A stretch of DNA of 64,000 nt from Sphingomonas sp. GC_Shp_5 (GTDB lineage: Bacteria; Pseudomonadota; Alphaproteobacteria; Sphingomonadales; Sphingomonadaceae), in assembly GCF_026540855.1 (NCBI RefSeq), contig NZ_JALNUP010000010.1, positions 62,001 to 126,000 of the forward strand, written 5' to 3'. Below are positions 7,352 to 15,471 of this stretch, piece by piece. The position numbers and the translations under genes are program-made. Under the pieces are notes generated by a model. That model worked only from the letters and a program-made list of their open reading frames with translations, was not told the origin of the DNA and made no database searches. Each line of letters begins with the position of its first letter. Within the stretch, counting starts at the first letter, position 1.

Positions 7352-9325
7352 CTACAAGTCGATGCCATCGCCCGGATCGAGCGACGCTTGGCGTGCAAGC
7401 CCCTGTATCCGGCGGCGCACGGCCGCCTGCCGCGCCGCGTCGTCCTGTTCGTCGTCGACGATCGCGAACTCTTGGCTCGGCGGTGCGGTCGTCTCCGGCG
7501 CAATGGCGACATGCTCCGGCAGCTCGGGCTCGCGGCGCAGCCCGCCATTGGCGGCGTCCTCGGCGTCCCGGACAATGCGCGCGACCTGCTTCGGATCGGC
7601 GGATGCCTGCCGCCCGGTCCAGTCGTCGGGCCTGACCTCGGCGGCCTCCGGCGCTGGCGCCTCGGCGATCCGCTCGGCCAGGCGGCGATCCTGAAAGTAC
7701 CGCGCCTTCTTCGCCCGGATCGGATGAACGCCTGCCACCATGACGATCTCGTCGTCGGGCGGAAGCTGCATCACCTCGCCGGGTGTGAGGAGTTGGCGGG
7801 CGGTCTCGGACCGCGACACCATCAAATGCCCGAGCCACGGCGACAGGCGATGCCCGGCATAGTTCTTCATCGCCCGCATCTCGGTGGCGGTGCCGAGTGC
7901 GTCCGACACGCGCTTGGCGGTGCGCTCGTCGTTGGTGGCGAAGCTCACGCGGACATGGCAGTTGTCGAGGATCGCATTGTTCGGTCCGTATGCCTTCTCG
8001 ATCTGGTTGAGGGACTGCGCGATCAGGAACGCCTTGAGTCCGTAGCCCGCCATGAACGCCAGGGCGGACTCGAAGAAGTCGAGGCGGCCGAGCGCGGGAA
8101 ACTCGTCCAACATCAACAACACGCGATGGCGGTTGCCCTTCGGGGTCAGTTCCTCGGTCAGCCGGCGCCCGATCTGGTTGAGGATGAGGCGGATTAGCGG
8201 CTTGGTGCGCGAGATGTCGCTGGGCGGGACGACTAGATAGAGGGTCGCGGGCCGATCGCCTTCGACCAGATCCGATATGCGCCACTGGCAGGCCCGCGTA
8301 ACCTGCGCCACGACAGGATCGCGGTAGAGGCCCAGAAAGGACATGGCCGTGCTGAGCACGCCGGACCGTTCGTTGTCCGATTTGTTCAGCAGCTCGCGCG
8401 CGGCCGAGGCCACGACGGGGTGGACGCCGGCTTCGCCGAGGTGTGGCGTCGCCATCATCGCGGCCAGCGTCTGCTCGATCGTGCGCGACGGGTCCGACAG
8501 GAAGCCGGCAACGCCGGCCAGCGTCTTGTCCGGCTCGGCGTAGAGGACGTGGAGGATCGCGCCGACCAGCAGCGAGTGGGAGGTCTTCTCCCAATGGTTC
8601 CGGCGCTCCAGCGAGCCTTCGGGATCGACCAGCACGTCCGCGACATTCTGCACGTCGCGCACTTCCCACTGGCCGCGCCGCACCTCCAGCAACGGGTTAT
8701 AGGCGGCCGACTCCGCATTGGTCGGATCGAACAGCAGCACGCGGCCGTGCCGTGCGCGGAAACCGGCGGTCAGCGTCCAGTTCTCGCCCTTGATGTCATG
8801 GACGATCGCGGATGCCGGCCAGGTGAGAAGCGACGGCACGACTAGACCGACACCCTTGCCGCTTCGTGTAGGCGCGAAGCACAGCACATGCTCGGGGCCG
8901 TCGTGGCGGAGATACTCGCGCGCGAGCTTGCCGAGGACGACGCCGTTCGGGCCGAGGAGCCCGGCCGCGCGCACCTCCCGCTCGCTCGCCCAGCGCGCCG
9001 ACCCGTAGGTCTCGGCGTTCCTCAGCTCCCGTGCGCGCCACACCGACATGCCGATGGCGACCGCGATCGACGCGAACCCGCCAGACGCAGCGATATAGGC
9101 GCCAGTCAGGAATATGCGGGGCGCATAGGCGTCGAAGCTAAACCACCACCAGAAAAAAGCGGGCGGCGGATATACCCGCCAGCCGAGCGCCTCGAACCAA
9201 GGCGGCCCCAGCTCGGGCTGATAGGCGAGCGCGGCGGCAGTCCATTGCGTCGCGCCCCACACCCCGGCGAGCACGATCAGAAACACAATGATGATCTGGC
9301 CCCAGAGTATCTTGGTCGCGGACAT
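7352..9325 (-). CDS. traG: Conjugal transfer coupling protein TraG/VirD4
   Basis: A 657-residue type IV coupling protein. Two N-terminal membrane segments (IIIVFLIVLAGVWGA, and one near residues 72-95) anchor it in the inner membrane. Walker A is at about 152-159 (PTRSGKGVG) and Walker B at about 404-409 (LLMLDEF). Such ATPases carry the relaxase-DNA complex to the mating channel. AAGGAGA precedes the ATG. It begins 14 bp after the relaxase gene and ends 9 bp before the CopG gene, so all three are co-transcribed. Length and motifs look intact. Confidence 0.93.
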   Translation of the reverse strand: MSATKILWGQIIIVFLIVLAGVWGATQWTAAALAYQPELGPPWFEALGWRVYPPPAFFWWWFSFDAYAPRIFLTGAYIAASGGFASIAVAIGMSVWRARELRNAETYGSARWASEREVRAAGLLGPNGVVLGKLAREYLRHDGPEHVLCFAPTRSGKGVGLVVPSLLTWPASAIVHDIKGENWTLTAGFRARHGRVLLFDPTNAESAAYNPLLEVRRGQWEVRDVQNVADVLVDPEGSLERRNHWEKTSHSLLVGAILHVLYAEPDKTLAGVAGFLSDPSRTIEQTLAAMMATPHLGEAGVHPVVASAARELLNKSDNERSGVLSTAMSFLGLYRDPVVAQVTRACQWRISDLVEGDRPATLYLVVPPSDISRTKPLIRLILNQIGRRLTEELTPKGNRHRVLLMLDEFPALGRLDFFESALAFMAGYGLKAFLIAQSLNQIEKAYGPNNAILDNCHVRVSFATNDERTAKRVSDALGTATEMRAMKNYAGHRLSPWLGHLMVSRSETARQLLTPGEVMQLPPDDEIVMVAGVHPIRAKKARYFQDRRLAERIAEAPAPEAAEVRPDDWTGRQASADPKQVARIVRDAEDAANGGLRREPELPEHVAIAPETTAPPSQEFAIVDDEQDDAARQAAVRRRIQGLARQASLDPGDGIDL

Positions 9326-9339
9326 GGATGTCTCCTTAT

Positions 9340-11100
9340 TCAGATGCCGAGGCCGCGCTTGCGGCCGAGCGTCCAGTCGATGCCGCCGCCGGCGCGGACG
9401 ACGCCGGACACCTGACGGCCGAGCTGCTGTTCGAGGGTGCTGGCCCAGGGGACGAGGCGAAAACCCAGGCCATCGTCGATCATGGCGAAGCGGCCGGACG
9501 CGAGCGCCAAGCGCTGGCGAACGACGCCGGCCACCTTTTCGCCGGACGCGGCGGGGCGGTAGGCAAGCCCGGTCTCGCCCGCAATCTTCGCGCCGACGGT
9601 ATCCAGCTCGCGCTTACGCAACGTGTCGAGCATCCCGCGCTCGAACACCGTCCGCTCGCCGAAGCGACGCGCCAGTCCCTCGCGGACGAGATGATCGGTG
9701 CGGGCGTCCATTGCGCGGCGCACCTCGGCGCCGAACCCGCCGTCCGCGACACCGGCGCCGCGCTCGATAAGGCGATGGTCGAGCCAGGTCGCGCCGGGCG
9801 CCCTGACCTGCGCGGCAAGATCAAGGTCCGATCGCGTGGCGAGGATAAGGGTCGGCTTCTCCTCGCCGGCCCGTTCGATAGCGCGCAGCTCGACGATGTC
9901 GCCGAGCTTGGGGCTGTGCTCCAGCGCCTCGATGCCGGGCAGCCGGACATGGTGGGTGCGGCCATCGGTGCCGTCGATCACGGTATAGGCCGTGCCGGTC
10001 AGTTCGTCGTGCAAGCCCTTGTCGATCAGCCGGCCGGCGATCGGCTTCTCGGGCGCGCTGGTGACGACGGCGTAGCTGTCGAGCGGCCGGTCCTGCCCGC
10101 GATCCTTGAGCGCCGCGCCGATCGTGCGGATGATGTCCCCGCGCGTGCCCAGCTCGCGCAGCTTTGCCACCGCGCCCTCCGCCACCGCCCATCGGCCCGG
10201 ATCGCCCTCGGCCGCGAGCCCCATCGTCTCCAGATGCTGCAACCGTCCGATCATCAAGCGGCGGAGCTTCGGATCGTCGGGGCCGGGCCGCTCGGGGCGC
10301 AGGTCGATCACGCCGAGCTCGTCGGCGGAGCGCTGGATCTCGGAATCGAGCCGGGTCCAGCGCTCGGCCGTCACCTCGCGGTCGAGCGCGCGCTGCACCT
10401 CATGCTCGGGCTTCGGCCCTAGCTCGGCGAAGGCTAGGTCTTGCGCGCGCGAGCGGAGATTGTGGCTGATGTAGTCACGGGAGATGACGAGATCGGTGCC
10501 CTGATCGGTAACGCCGCGCACGAGCAGATGGACATGCGGGTTGTCAGTGTTCCAGTGATCGACCGCGACCCAATCGAGCCGCGTCCCCAGGTCCGCCTCC
10601 ATCTGCCGCATCAGGTCGCGGGTGTATTCGCGTAGGTCGGTCAGCTCGGCGGCATCCTCCGGCGACACGATGACCCGGAAATGGTGCCGGTCATCCTTGC
10701 ACCGCTCAGTGAAACCGTGATCGTCGGCGTTGTCGCCAGCCGCGTCGAACATCCGAGTAGGCGAGCCGTCGCGGGTGACGCCTTCGCGCTTCAAATAAGC
10801 GACGTGCGCGGACAGCGGCGCCGAGCGCCGGCCACCCCGGCTGCGGGTGGTCACGGGCAGCATCTTGACCATCACGCGCCGGCCCGCGCCGAACAGGCGA
10901 CTGCGGGCGAAGGCGGTGCGTCCCCGCCCGAAGGTCGATTGCGCACCCCGGCGCGCACCGCTGGCGCCGCCGCGCCGGGCGCCGCTGTGGATTGCGGCGA
11001 CGCGCAGCACCTCGGCGACCAGGCCGCGCGCATTGCGGCCCTGTGCCTTGCTGCGCCTGGCCTTGCCCGGTCGGACGCGAAACTCGCTGTCCTCGCTCAC
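9340..11100 (-). CDS. Relaxase/mobilisation nuclease with DUF3363
   Basis: A 586-residue relaxase from a GTG at 11100 (SEDSEFRVRPGKARRSKAQG). The same frame stays open to 11520, but the upstream part looks non-coding; an ATG at MVKMLP is a shorter alternative. The N-terminal half carries the metal-binding histidine motif in VAVDHWNTDNPHVHLLVRG, typical of relaxases that nick at oriT and bind the 5' end covalently. The C-terminal ~350 residues match the DUF3363 extension of VirD2-like relaxases in alphaproteobacterial mobile elements. It lies directly upstream of traG. Confidence 0.88.
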   Translation of the reverse strand: MSEDSEFRVRPGKARRSKAQGRNARGLVAEVLRVAAIHSGARRGGASGARRGAQSTFGRGRTAFARSRLFGAGRRVMVKMLPVTTRSRGGRRSAPLSAHVAYLKREGVTRDGSPTRMFDAAGDNADDHGFTERCKDDRHHFRVIVSPEDAAELTDLREYTRDLMRQMEADLGTRLDWVAVDHWNTDNPHVHLLVRGVTDQGTDLVISRDYISHNLRSRAQDLAFAELGPKPEHEVQRALDREVTAERWTRLDSEIQRSADELGVIDLRPERPGPDDPKLRRLMIGRLQHLETMGLAAEGDPGRWAVAEGAVAKLRELGTRGDIIRTIGAALKDRGQDRPLDSYAVVTSAPEKPIAGRLIDKGLHDELTGTAYTVIDGTDGRTHHVRLPGIEALEHSPKLGDIVELRAIERAGEEKPTLILATRSDLDLAAQVRAPGATWLDHRLIERGAGVADGGFGAEVRRAMDARTDHLVREGLARRFGERTVFERGMLDTLRKRELDTVGAKIAGETGLAYRPAASGEKVAGVVRQRLALASGRFAMIDDGLGFRLVPWASTLEQQLGRQVSGVVRAGGGIDWTLGRKRGLGI

Positions 11101-11111
11101 GGCCGGTGCGC

Positions 11112-11235
11112 TTTCGGCCGAAAATGGCCTGTGGTGCCATTCGAGGCCTTGTTTTTGCTGGCTTTTCCCTTCCACGCGGCACGCGCGCCGACCGACGCCC
11201 CCGCGTGAAGCCACCGAAAAGCCACGGCTTTTCGG
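11112..11235. other. Candidate oriT / regulatory region upstream of relaxase
   Basis: The 240 bp between the relaxase start and the lytic transglycosylase gene holds two perfect inverted repeats: tttcggccgaaa at 11112-11123 and ccgaaaagcc-ac-ggcttttcgg at 11214-11235 (10-bp arms). Origins of transfer usually lie next to the relaxase gene and contain inverted repeats. No nic consensus could be recognised, so the role is inferred. The stem-loop could equally be a terminator-like or regulatory element. Confidence 0.4.
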
Positions 11236-11338
11236 CTGAACGGGGCGCTGCTTATATCTTGCCCTCGTCTGTCCGTGCCGTTTTCCTCCTCCCCGGCCAC
11301 TTTGCTGCTTCGGACGGATGATGGGAGCGACAGGCCGA

Positions 11339-12145
11339 TCATTGCGGTCGACCCGCGCGGGCGCGGGACACGAACAGCGTGTCTCGGGCCACATTAATCG
11401 ACGGATCGGTCGTGCGACCGTCGTCAGATTCGACGCTGCCCGTGGGCGTTTCCGGCGCGGTTTCGCCGCTGCCGGACTGCACGCCAACTGCATCTGATGC
11501 GGCGCTCCCCCTGCGGACAAACAACGCGGCGCGACGCCAGGCGAACGGATCAGGCGGCACGCTTGCCGTCACCTCCACCGCGCCCGATGCGCCGGTGACC
11601 GGCGCGAGCTGGGAGAGATAGCCGACCGTCTCGGCGGGCAGCGGACGGCCGCGCGACACGAAGTCGTCGTAGCGGCCCGGTCCCGCATTATAGGCCGCCA
11701 GCATCGCGCTGACGTTGCCATAGCGGTCGTGCATCTCGCGCAGATACGCCGCGCCCGCCATGATGTTGTCGCGCACGTCGAACGGATCGGGGCCGAGGCC
11801 GTAGCGGGTGCGTAGCCCCGCCCAGGTCGCAGGCATGATCTGCATCAAGCCCATCGCCCCGGCGCGCGACACGGCGCGGGCATTGCCGGCGCTCTCGACG
11901 CGCATCACCGCCCATAACCACGCTTCGGGGATACCGAACCGGCGCGCGGCCTCGGCAACGTGACTGCTATAAGGATGAACGGCTGCCGATCGCGCGGATG
12001 GTGTATCCTGCGCCGTCGCCGGGGCTGACGCAGAGCCGCCGGACAGCAGGACGACGGCAACCACGACCGCCGATCCGGCTCCGCTCCGCCTCCAGCCCGC
12101 CAGCGTGCTCACTGCGGCAAAGGGTGCGCGCGAAGCGCCGGCCAT
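11339..12145 (-). CDS. Lytic transglycosylase (Slt type), transfer-associated
   Basis: A 268-residue exported protein from the ATG at 12145 (MAGASRAPFAAVSTLAGW). The hydrophobic SAVVVAVVLLSGGSASAPA is a signal peptide. The catalytic domain has WAVMRVESAGNARAVS (catalytic Glu), GAMGLMQIMPATW and AMLAAYNAGPGRYDDF, the signature of goose-lysozyme-like transglycosylases that open peptidoglycan for the transfer apparatus. A ~100-residue proline/threonine-rich tail follows. It sits between the DUF736 gene and the relaxase on the same strand. Confidence 0.88.
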   Translation of the reverse strand: MAGASRAPFAAVSTLAGWRRSGAGSAVVVAVVLLSGGSASAPATAQDTPSARSAAVHPYSSHVAEAARRFGIPEAWLWAVMRVESAGNARAVSRAGAMGLMQIMPATWAGLRTRYGLGPDPFDVRDNIMAGAAYLREMHDRYGNVSAMLAAYNAGPGRYDDFVSRGRPLPAETVGYLSQLAPVTGASGAVEVTASVPPDPFAWRRAALFVRRGSAASDAVGVQSGSGETAPETPTGSVESDDGRTTDPSINVARDTLFVSRARAGRPQ

Positions 12146-12314
12146 CGGCCGCCCTTGACCTTCGCTGCGCGCCCCGGCCGGCCTGCGACCGATCAGGACG
12201 GCTGGGGTAAGCGGTGACGGCAGCAACGCTGCTGGCGAAATGCTCCGGGGGAGCATTTCGAACCGCGAACACGATCTTCCCGCGAACAAAGGGATGAGGA
12301 CGAAGCGCACGGGC

Positions 12315-12650
12315 TCAGTCCTGCTCGCGCGACTTCGGCTGACGCTTCCAGCGCAGCGACCACGCCGAATTGTCGTTGCCGTTCTGGAACAGGGCGGCGC
12401 GGATCGGCTGCGGAAAGCTGGGATCGTCGATACGCAGTGAGACGTAATCACCGGCGCGCTCGCCGCTCTCGTTCCAGCCGACGCCGATCTCCGGCCCTTC
12501 ACCGTCGCCGCCGCGATGAACGCGCCAGTCCGGCGCCTTGTCGGTGTCGCTCGGCTCGGCCGGAACGATGGAGATTCGTATGTCGAGCGTGGCCGTCTCG
12601 ATGATGCCTTCGTAGCCGTTGGCGGTGCGGAAAAAGCTGCCGATCTGCAT
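12315..12650 (-). CDS. DUF736 family protein
   Basis: A 111-residue protein, MQIGSFFRTANGYEGIIETA..., with central DWRVHRGGDGEGPEIGVGW and C-terminal NDNSAWSLRWKR, the typical layout of DUF736 proteins found in integrative conjugative elements of proteobacteria. The frame extends upstream to 12860, but the ATG at 12650 is the natural start. The biochemical role is unknown. Position in the operon: between the S26 peptidase and the transglycosylase. Confidence 0.85.
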   Translation of the reverse strand: MQIGSFFRTANGYEGIIETATLDIRISIVPAEPSDTDKAPDWRVHRGGDGEGPEIGVGWNESGERAGDYVSLRIDDPSFPQPIRAALFQNGNDNSAWSLRWKRQPKSREQD

Positions 12651-12685
12651 GGGATTGTCCTTTGGGTTGGCAGGTGGATGCGGGA

Positions 12686-13243
12686 TCAGGGGCGGCCGAC
12701 GCGCCAGGTCAGCGGCGCGTCGGGTGTGTCTCGGGTGAGGATCGGGATCGCTCGGCCGAGCACGGTGGAGGCCGGCAACGGGCCGAAATAGCGGCCGTCC
12801 ATGCTGTCGGCGTGATCGGGATTGAGCAGCAGCAGCTCGCCGGCCGCGAGCGTGCGGCAACCTTGCCAGACGGGCAGCGGGCGCCGGAGTGGATCGCGCG
12901 TGAGGGCCACGGCGACCGGCCGGGCGTCGACGCTAACGACGACGCCGATTCGGCAGATACGCTGCCCGGCCTTGGCCGCGACGTGCTTCAAGAGCGGCAC
13001 GTTTTCGCCTAGATAGCCGCGCTTGGCCATCCATCGGGCGAGCGGCGCTGGCGGCGCAGCCGCGATCAGTGCGTAGGGCGGCGGATCGCGCTCTTGCTGT
13101 ATCCGGTATAAGCCGAGCGGCGCGCTGGCACTGGCGTTCCATACCACACGCGGCAGCGGGTCGGTGATCGCTATGACGGCAAACGCGAGGGCGAAGGCAG
13201 ACGCAGCGAACACCGTTGCCCAGGCGTAGAAGCGGCGCGTCAT
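12686..13243 (-). CDS. S26 family signal peptidase (TraF-like)
   Basis: A 185-residue inner-membrane protease. An N-terminal anchor (VFAASAFALAFAVIAIT) precedes the nucleophile region SASAPLGLY. The general-base lysine lies in VPLLKHVAAKAGQRIC, and a late LLLNPDHADSMDGRYFG box matches the S26 family. In conjugative systems TraF processes pilin or other transfer proteins. Its ATG overlaps the stop of the DUF2840 gene (ATGA), indicating coupled translation. Confidence 0.88.
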   Translation of the reverse strand: MTRRFYAWATVFAASAFALAFAVIAITDPLPRVVWNASASAPLGLYRIQQERDPPPYALIAAAPPAPLARWMAKRGYLGENVPLLKHVAAKAGQRICRIGVVVSVDARPVAVALTRDPLRRPLPVWQGCRTLAAGELLLLNPDHADSMDGRYFGPLPASTVLGRAIPILTRDTPDAPLTWRVGRP

Positions 13244-13746
13244 CCTTCGATCTCCCGGCGCTTTAGCCAGGCGCGATGGCGCTCAAGCGTGTAGGCGCGC
13301 GGCTGATGTCCCGCGGCGATGCGGTTGTGGACATGGCGCCAATGGTCGGGTGCGGCGTCGCACGGATCGACGCCGGTCACCTCTGTTGCGTCGATCGCGG
13401 CGAGAACTTGGCTAACCTCGGGCCAGCCTTCGATCTTGAGCAGGAGGTCGCCGCCCGGCCGCACGAACGGCAGCGTCGTGAACGGTTCGCCCACGCCGAC
13501 CGCGCGCACGACGTCGATGCGCGAACTGACGGTGCCGTAGTCGTTCGCTGCCCAGCGGACGAACGCGAAAACTGCGCCGGGGCGGAAGCGAACGATGCGG
13601 CGGCGGCGGTCGACGATATCGTCCACAGCGACACGGCCGAACCTGATCCAGTGCTCGACCCGCTTCTCGATCCAGGTCAACTCGACGCGGGTCATACCGT
13701 CATCGGACGGCTGACCGTGGCGCGTAGACGATGGCGGCGCGCTCAT
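13240..13746 (-). CDS. DUF2840 domain protein
   Basis: A 168-residue protein. The conserved core runs from MTRVELTWIEKRVEHWIRFG through FRPGAVFAFVRWAANDYGTV to a basic C-terminus (LERHRAWLKRREIEG). This is the layout of DUF2840, a family largely confined to conjugative islands next to S26 peptidases. Both ends overlap neighbours by four bases. An internal start at MTRVELTW (13695) is possible. Function unknown. Confidence 0.82.
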   Translation of the reverse strand: MSAPPSSTRHGQPSDDGMTRVELTWIEKRVEHWIRFGRVAVDDIVDRRRRIVRFRPGAVFAFVRWAANDYGTVSSRIDVVRAVGVGEPFTTLPFVRPGGDLLLKIEGWPEVSQVLAAIDATEVTGVDPCDAAPDHWRHVHNRIAAGHQPRAYTLERHRAWLKRREIEG

Positions 13747-14009
13747 CGCCGGCTCCGGGCGATGGCCGAGTCCGCGCGGGGCATAAGGTCGTCCTGCCCC
13801 GGATCGGAGGTCGAATGCTTGATGCCGATGTCGGCCCAGGCGCGCAGGTCATCGACCGAATAGACGACGCGCCCGCCGATTCGGCGGTAGGCGGGGCCGG
13901 TTCCGAAATAGCGGTGCTTCTCCAAGGTGCGCCCGGAGAGGCCAAGGAAGCGTGCGGCTTCCGGCGTCCGCAGGAAGCGGGGCGGCAAGTTGGTAGGCGT
14001 ATCAGACAA
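13743..14009 (-). CDS. Helix-turn-helix (AlpA/excisionase-like) regulator
   Basis: An 88-residue protein with a MerR/AlpA-type winged helix: RFLRTPEAARFLGLSGRTLEKHR, then a wing GPAYRRIGGRVVYSVDDL. Proteins of this kind act as excisionase-like or transcriptional activators in integrative elements. It heads the tightly overlapping minus-strand operon and is followed by DUF2840 with a 4-bp overlap. The basic C-terminal tail has no recognised function. Confidence 0.85.
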   Translation of the reverse strand: MSDTPTNLPPRFLRTPEAARFLGLSGRTLEKHRYFGTGPAYRRIGGRVVYSVDDLRAWADIGIKHSTSDPGQDDLMPRADSAIARSRR

Positions 14010-14139
14010 GGGGCGGCTCCTGCGGGCGGTGGCGGCAGGAGACGAAAATGACGAAGCGGACGCGGTTCGGTGGAGTACGAAGATGTGCGGTCACACGAAT
14101 GCGACCACCCCCTAGATTTGCGCGAGTTGGGCCGGTCGG

Positions 14140-14923
14140 TCAGCGGATGCGAAGCAGCTTGCGATAGTCGCCATTCGCGAACGCCGTGGCGTCACGGACC
14201 AGCCGCACCACGAACGAACGCGCGGCTGAGATCTTCCATTCGGTCGCGGGCAGTCGGGCAGCTTCTTCGCGCCCCAGCTCGACCGCGATCTGGCGATAGG
14301 TCGCGCCAGTGCTGCGCAGGTCGAGCGCGCGGAGCATCAGGTCGAGGCGCGCCAGCCGGTAGGCTGTCAGCGGCCAGCCACGCGGCAGCGGCCCGGGCGC
14401 CCGGCCGAGCAAACGCCGGTGAAAACGCAGGAGGCTGGCGACGCGGGTGATGAAGTCCTTGTCGAGCGGGATGACCGCGGCGAGCGGTCGGCCGGGCGTC
14501 GGATCGCGCAGCCACAGCCGATGCTCGCCGGCGGTGTCAGCGACAACAACATGGCGTTCGTCGATCCCGGCGAGGTCGGCGAGCAGCGCGCCGATCGCCA
14601 GCGGATTGACCGGGGCGGCGGTCTCGAATCCGTCCGGCGCGGCATCGAGGATGACCGTGACGGGGATCAGTTCCGGGCGCCATACAATCGGCTTCGAAAG
14701 GTCATCCGGCGCCGTGACGAAAGGATAACCCCCAGCGCCGTGCGAACGCCGCCTCGGCGGCGTTCTTTGCGACGGCGCCGTCCGCGATGCGCTTCTGCAT
14801 CTGCGCATGTTCGGCGCGGTAGGTGTGGTTTCGGCGTAGAAACTCGGCGGCTAGATCGGCGCGCCCGAGCGCGTCGGACAGATCGCCGCCGCGTCGATCG
14901 CGCCGGCGCGGCTGCGTCGGCAT
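14140..14923 (-). pseudogene. DUF6499-DUF2285 regulator split by a one-base frameshift
   Basis: From the ATG at 14923 (GGGAGGA upstream) the frame encodes a DUF6499-type N-terminus, DALGRADLAAEFLRRNHTY ... FARRWG, then runs into a stop at about 14702. Shifting by one base at a run of five Gs (cccccs near 14728-14733 on the + strand) restores RWGYPFVTAPDDLSKP..., followed by a complete DUF2285 domain to 14140. These two domains normally form one protein of about 260 residues. Either the gene is inactivated or there is a homopolymer sequencing error. Function in the family: presumed DNA-binding regulator of the element. Confidence 0.75.
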
Positions 14924-15069
14924 AGAGTCCTCCCGTTCCGCGCACCCGCGGTTTTCAGGAGGCACAGCATCCGCAAGGCGTCCTCAGCGAAACAGCGCTA
15001 AGGTCGCGCGCCACTATGCCGGGCAGGCTGAGCCAACTGCAACAACCGGTCGTCCTAAGGGCGGTGAAA

Positions 15070-15261
15070 TTAAGGTTCTAGCGGCCGATCACGACCGAGC
15101 AGGTGCGCATAACCAATCTCGGTCATCCACCGCGCCCTTGCCAGATGACTGTCGTACATTGGCTTGGCCCGATCCGGTTCGACGGCAGCGTTGATACCGA
15201 ATATCCGCGTTGCGGAGACGCGCCAGTCGATACCTTCATCATCCGAGTCGAGCAGCCGCAA
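15070..15261 (-). CDS. Doubtful small ORF
   Basis: A TTG-started frame of 63 residues (DWRVSATRIFGINAAVEPDR ... YDSHLARARWMTEIGYAHLL). The composition looks protein-like, and the frame is open well upstream without an ATG, so this may be the 3' end of a gene whose start has been lost at the edge of the mobile module. It overlaps the alternative plus-strand ORF at 15274 only in its upstream extension. No family recognised. Confidence 0.3.
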   Translation of the reverse strand: MRLLDSDDEGIDWRVSATRIFGINAAVEPDRAKPMYDSHLARARWMTEIGYAHLLGRDRPLEP

Positions 15262-15273
15262 GTAGGTGGTAAG

Positions 15274-15402
15274 ATGGGGTTCGAAATGCGCACCGTGCCG
15301 CTGACGACGCGGCTCAATGCTTTGCGCCGGCAGATGCGCGACCTGGAAGCCATGGAGCAGGCAGTGATGGCCGCGCCCGACCGGCAGATGCCGGAATTCT
15401 GA
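15274..15402 (+). CDS. Possible 42-residue helical protein
   Basis: ATG at 15274 with AGGTGG five bases before it. The product, MGFEMRTVPLTTRLNALRRQ and on to APDRQMPEF, is strongly amphipathic and charged. It precedes the epoxide hydrolase fusion by 69 bp on the same strand and could be a leader gene of that unit. No homologue comes to mind. Coding status uncertain. Confidence 0.35.
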   Translation: MGFEMRTVPLTTRLNALRRQMRDLEAMEQAVMAAPDRQMPEF

Positions 15403-15471
15403 ACGCGGTGCGCGTCAGTGCGTTGGTGTGTATCGAGAAGGGCGTCCCTCCTCGAAGCGCTAGGACAAGAG

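Noticed and set aside
7287..8669. 460-codon open frame antisense/out of frame to traG
   Set aside because: Arginine/alanine/glycine-rich translation without family motifs; it is a high-GC shadow of the TraG gene, which has Walker motifs.
9328..10422. 364-codon plus-strand frame opposite the relaxase
   Set aside because: Composition is that of an antisense frame; the minus strand encodes a clear relaxase.
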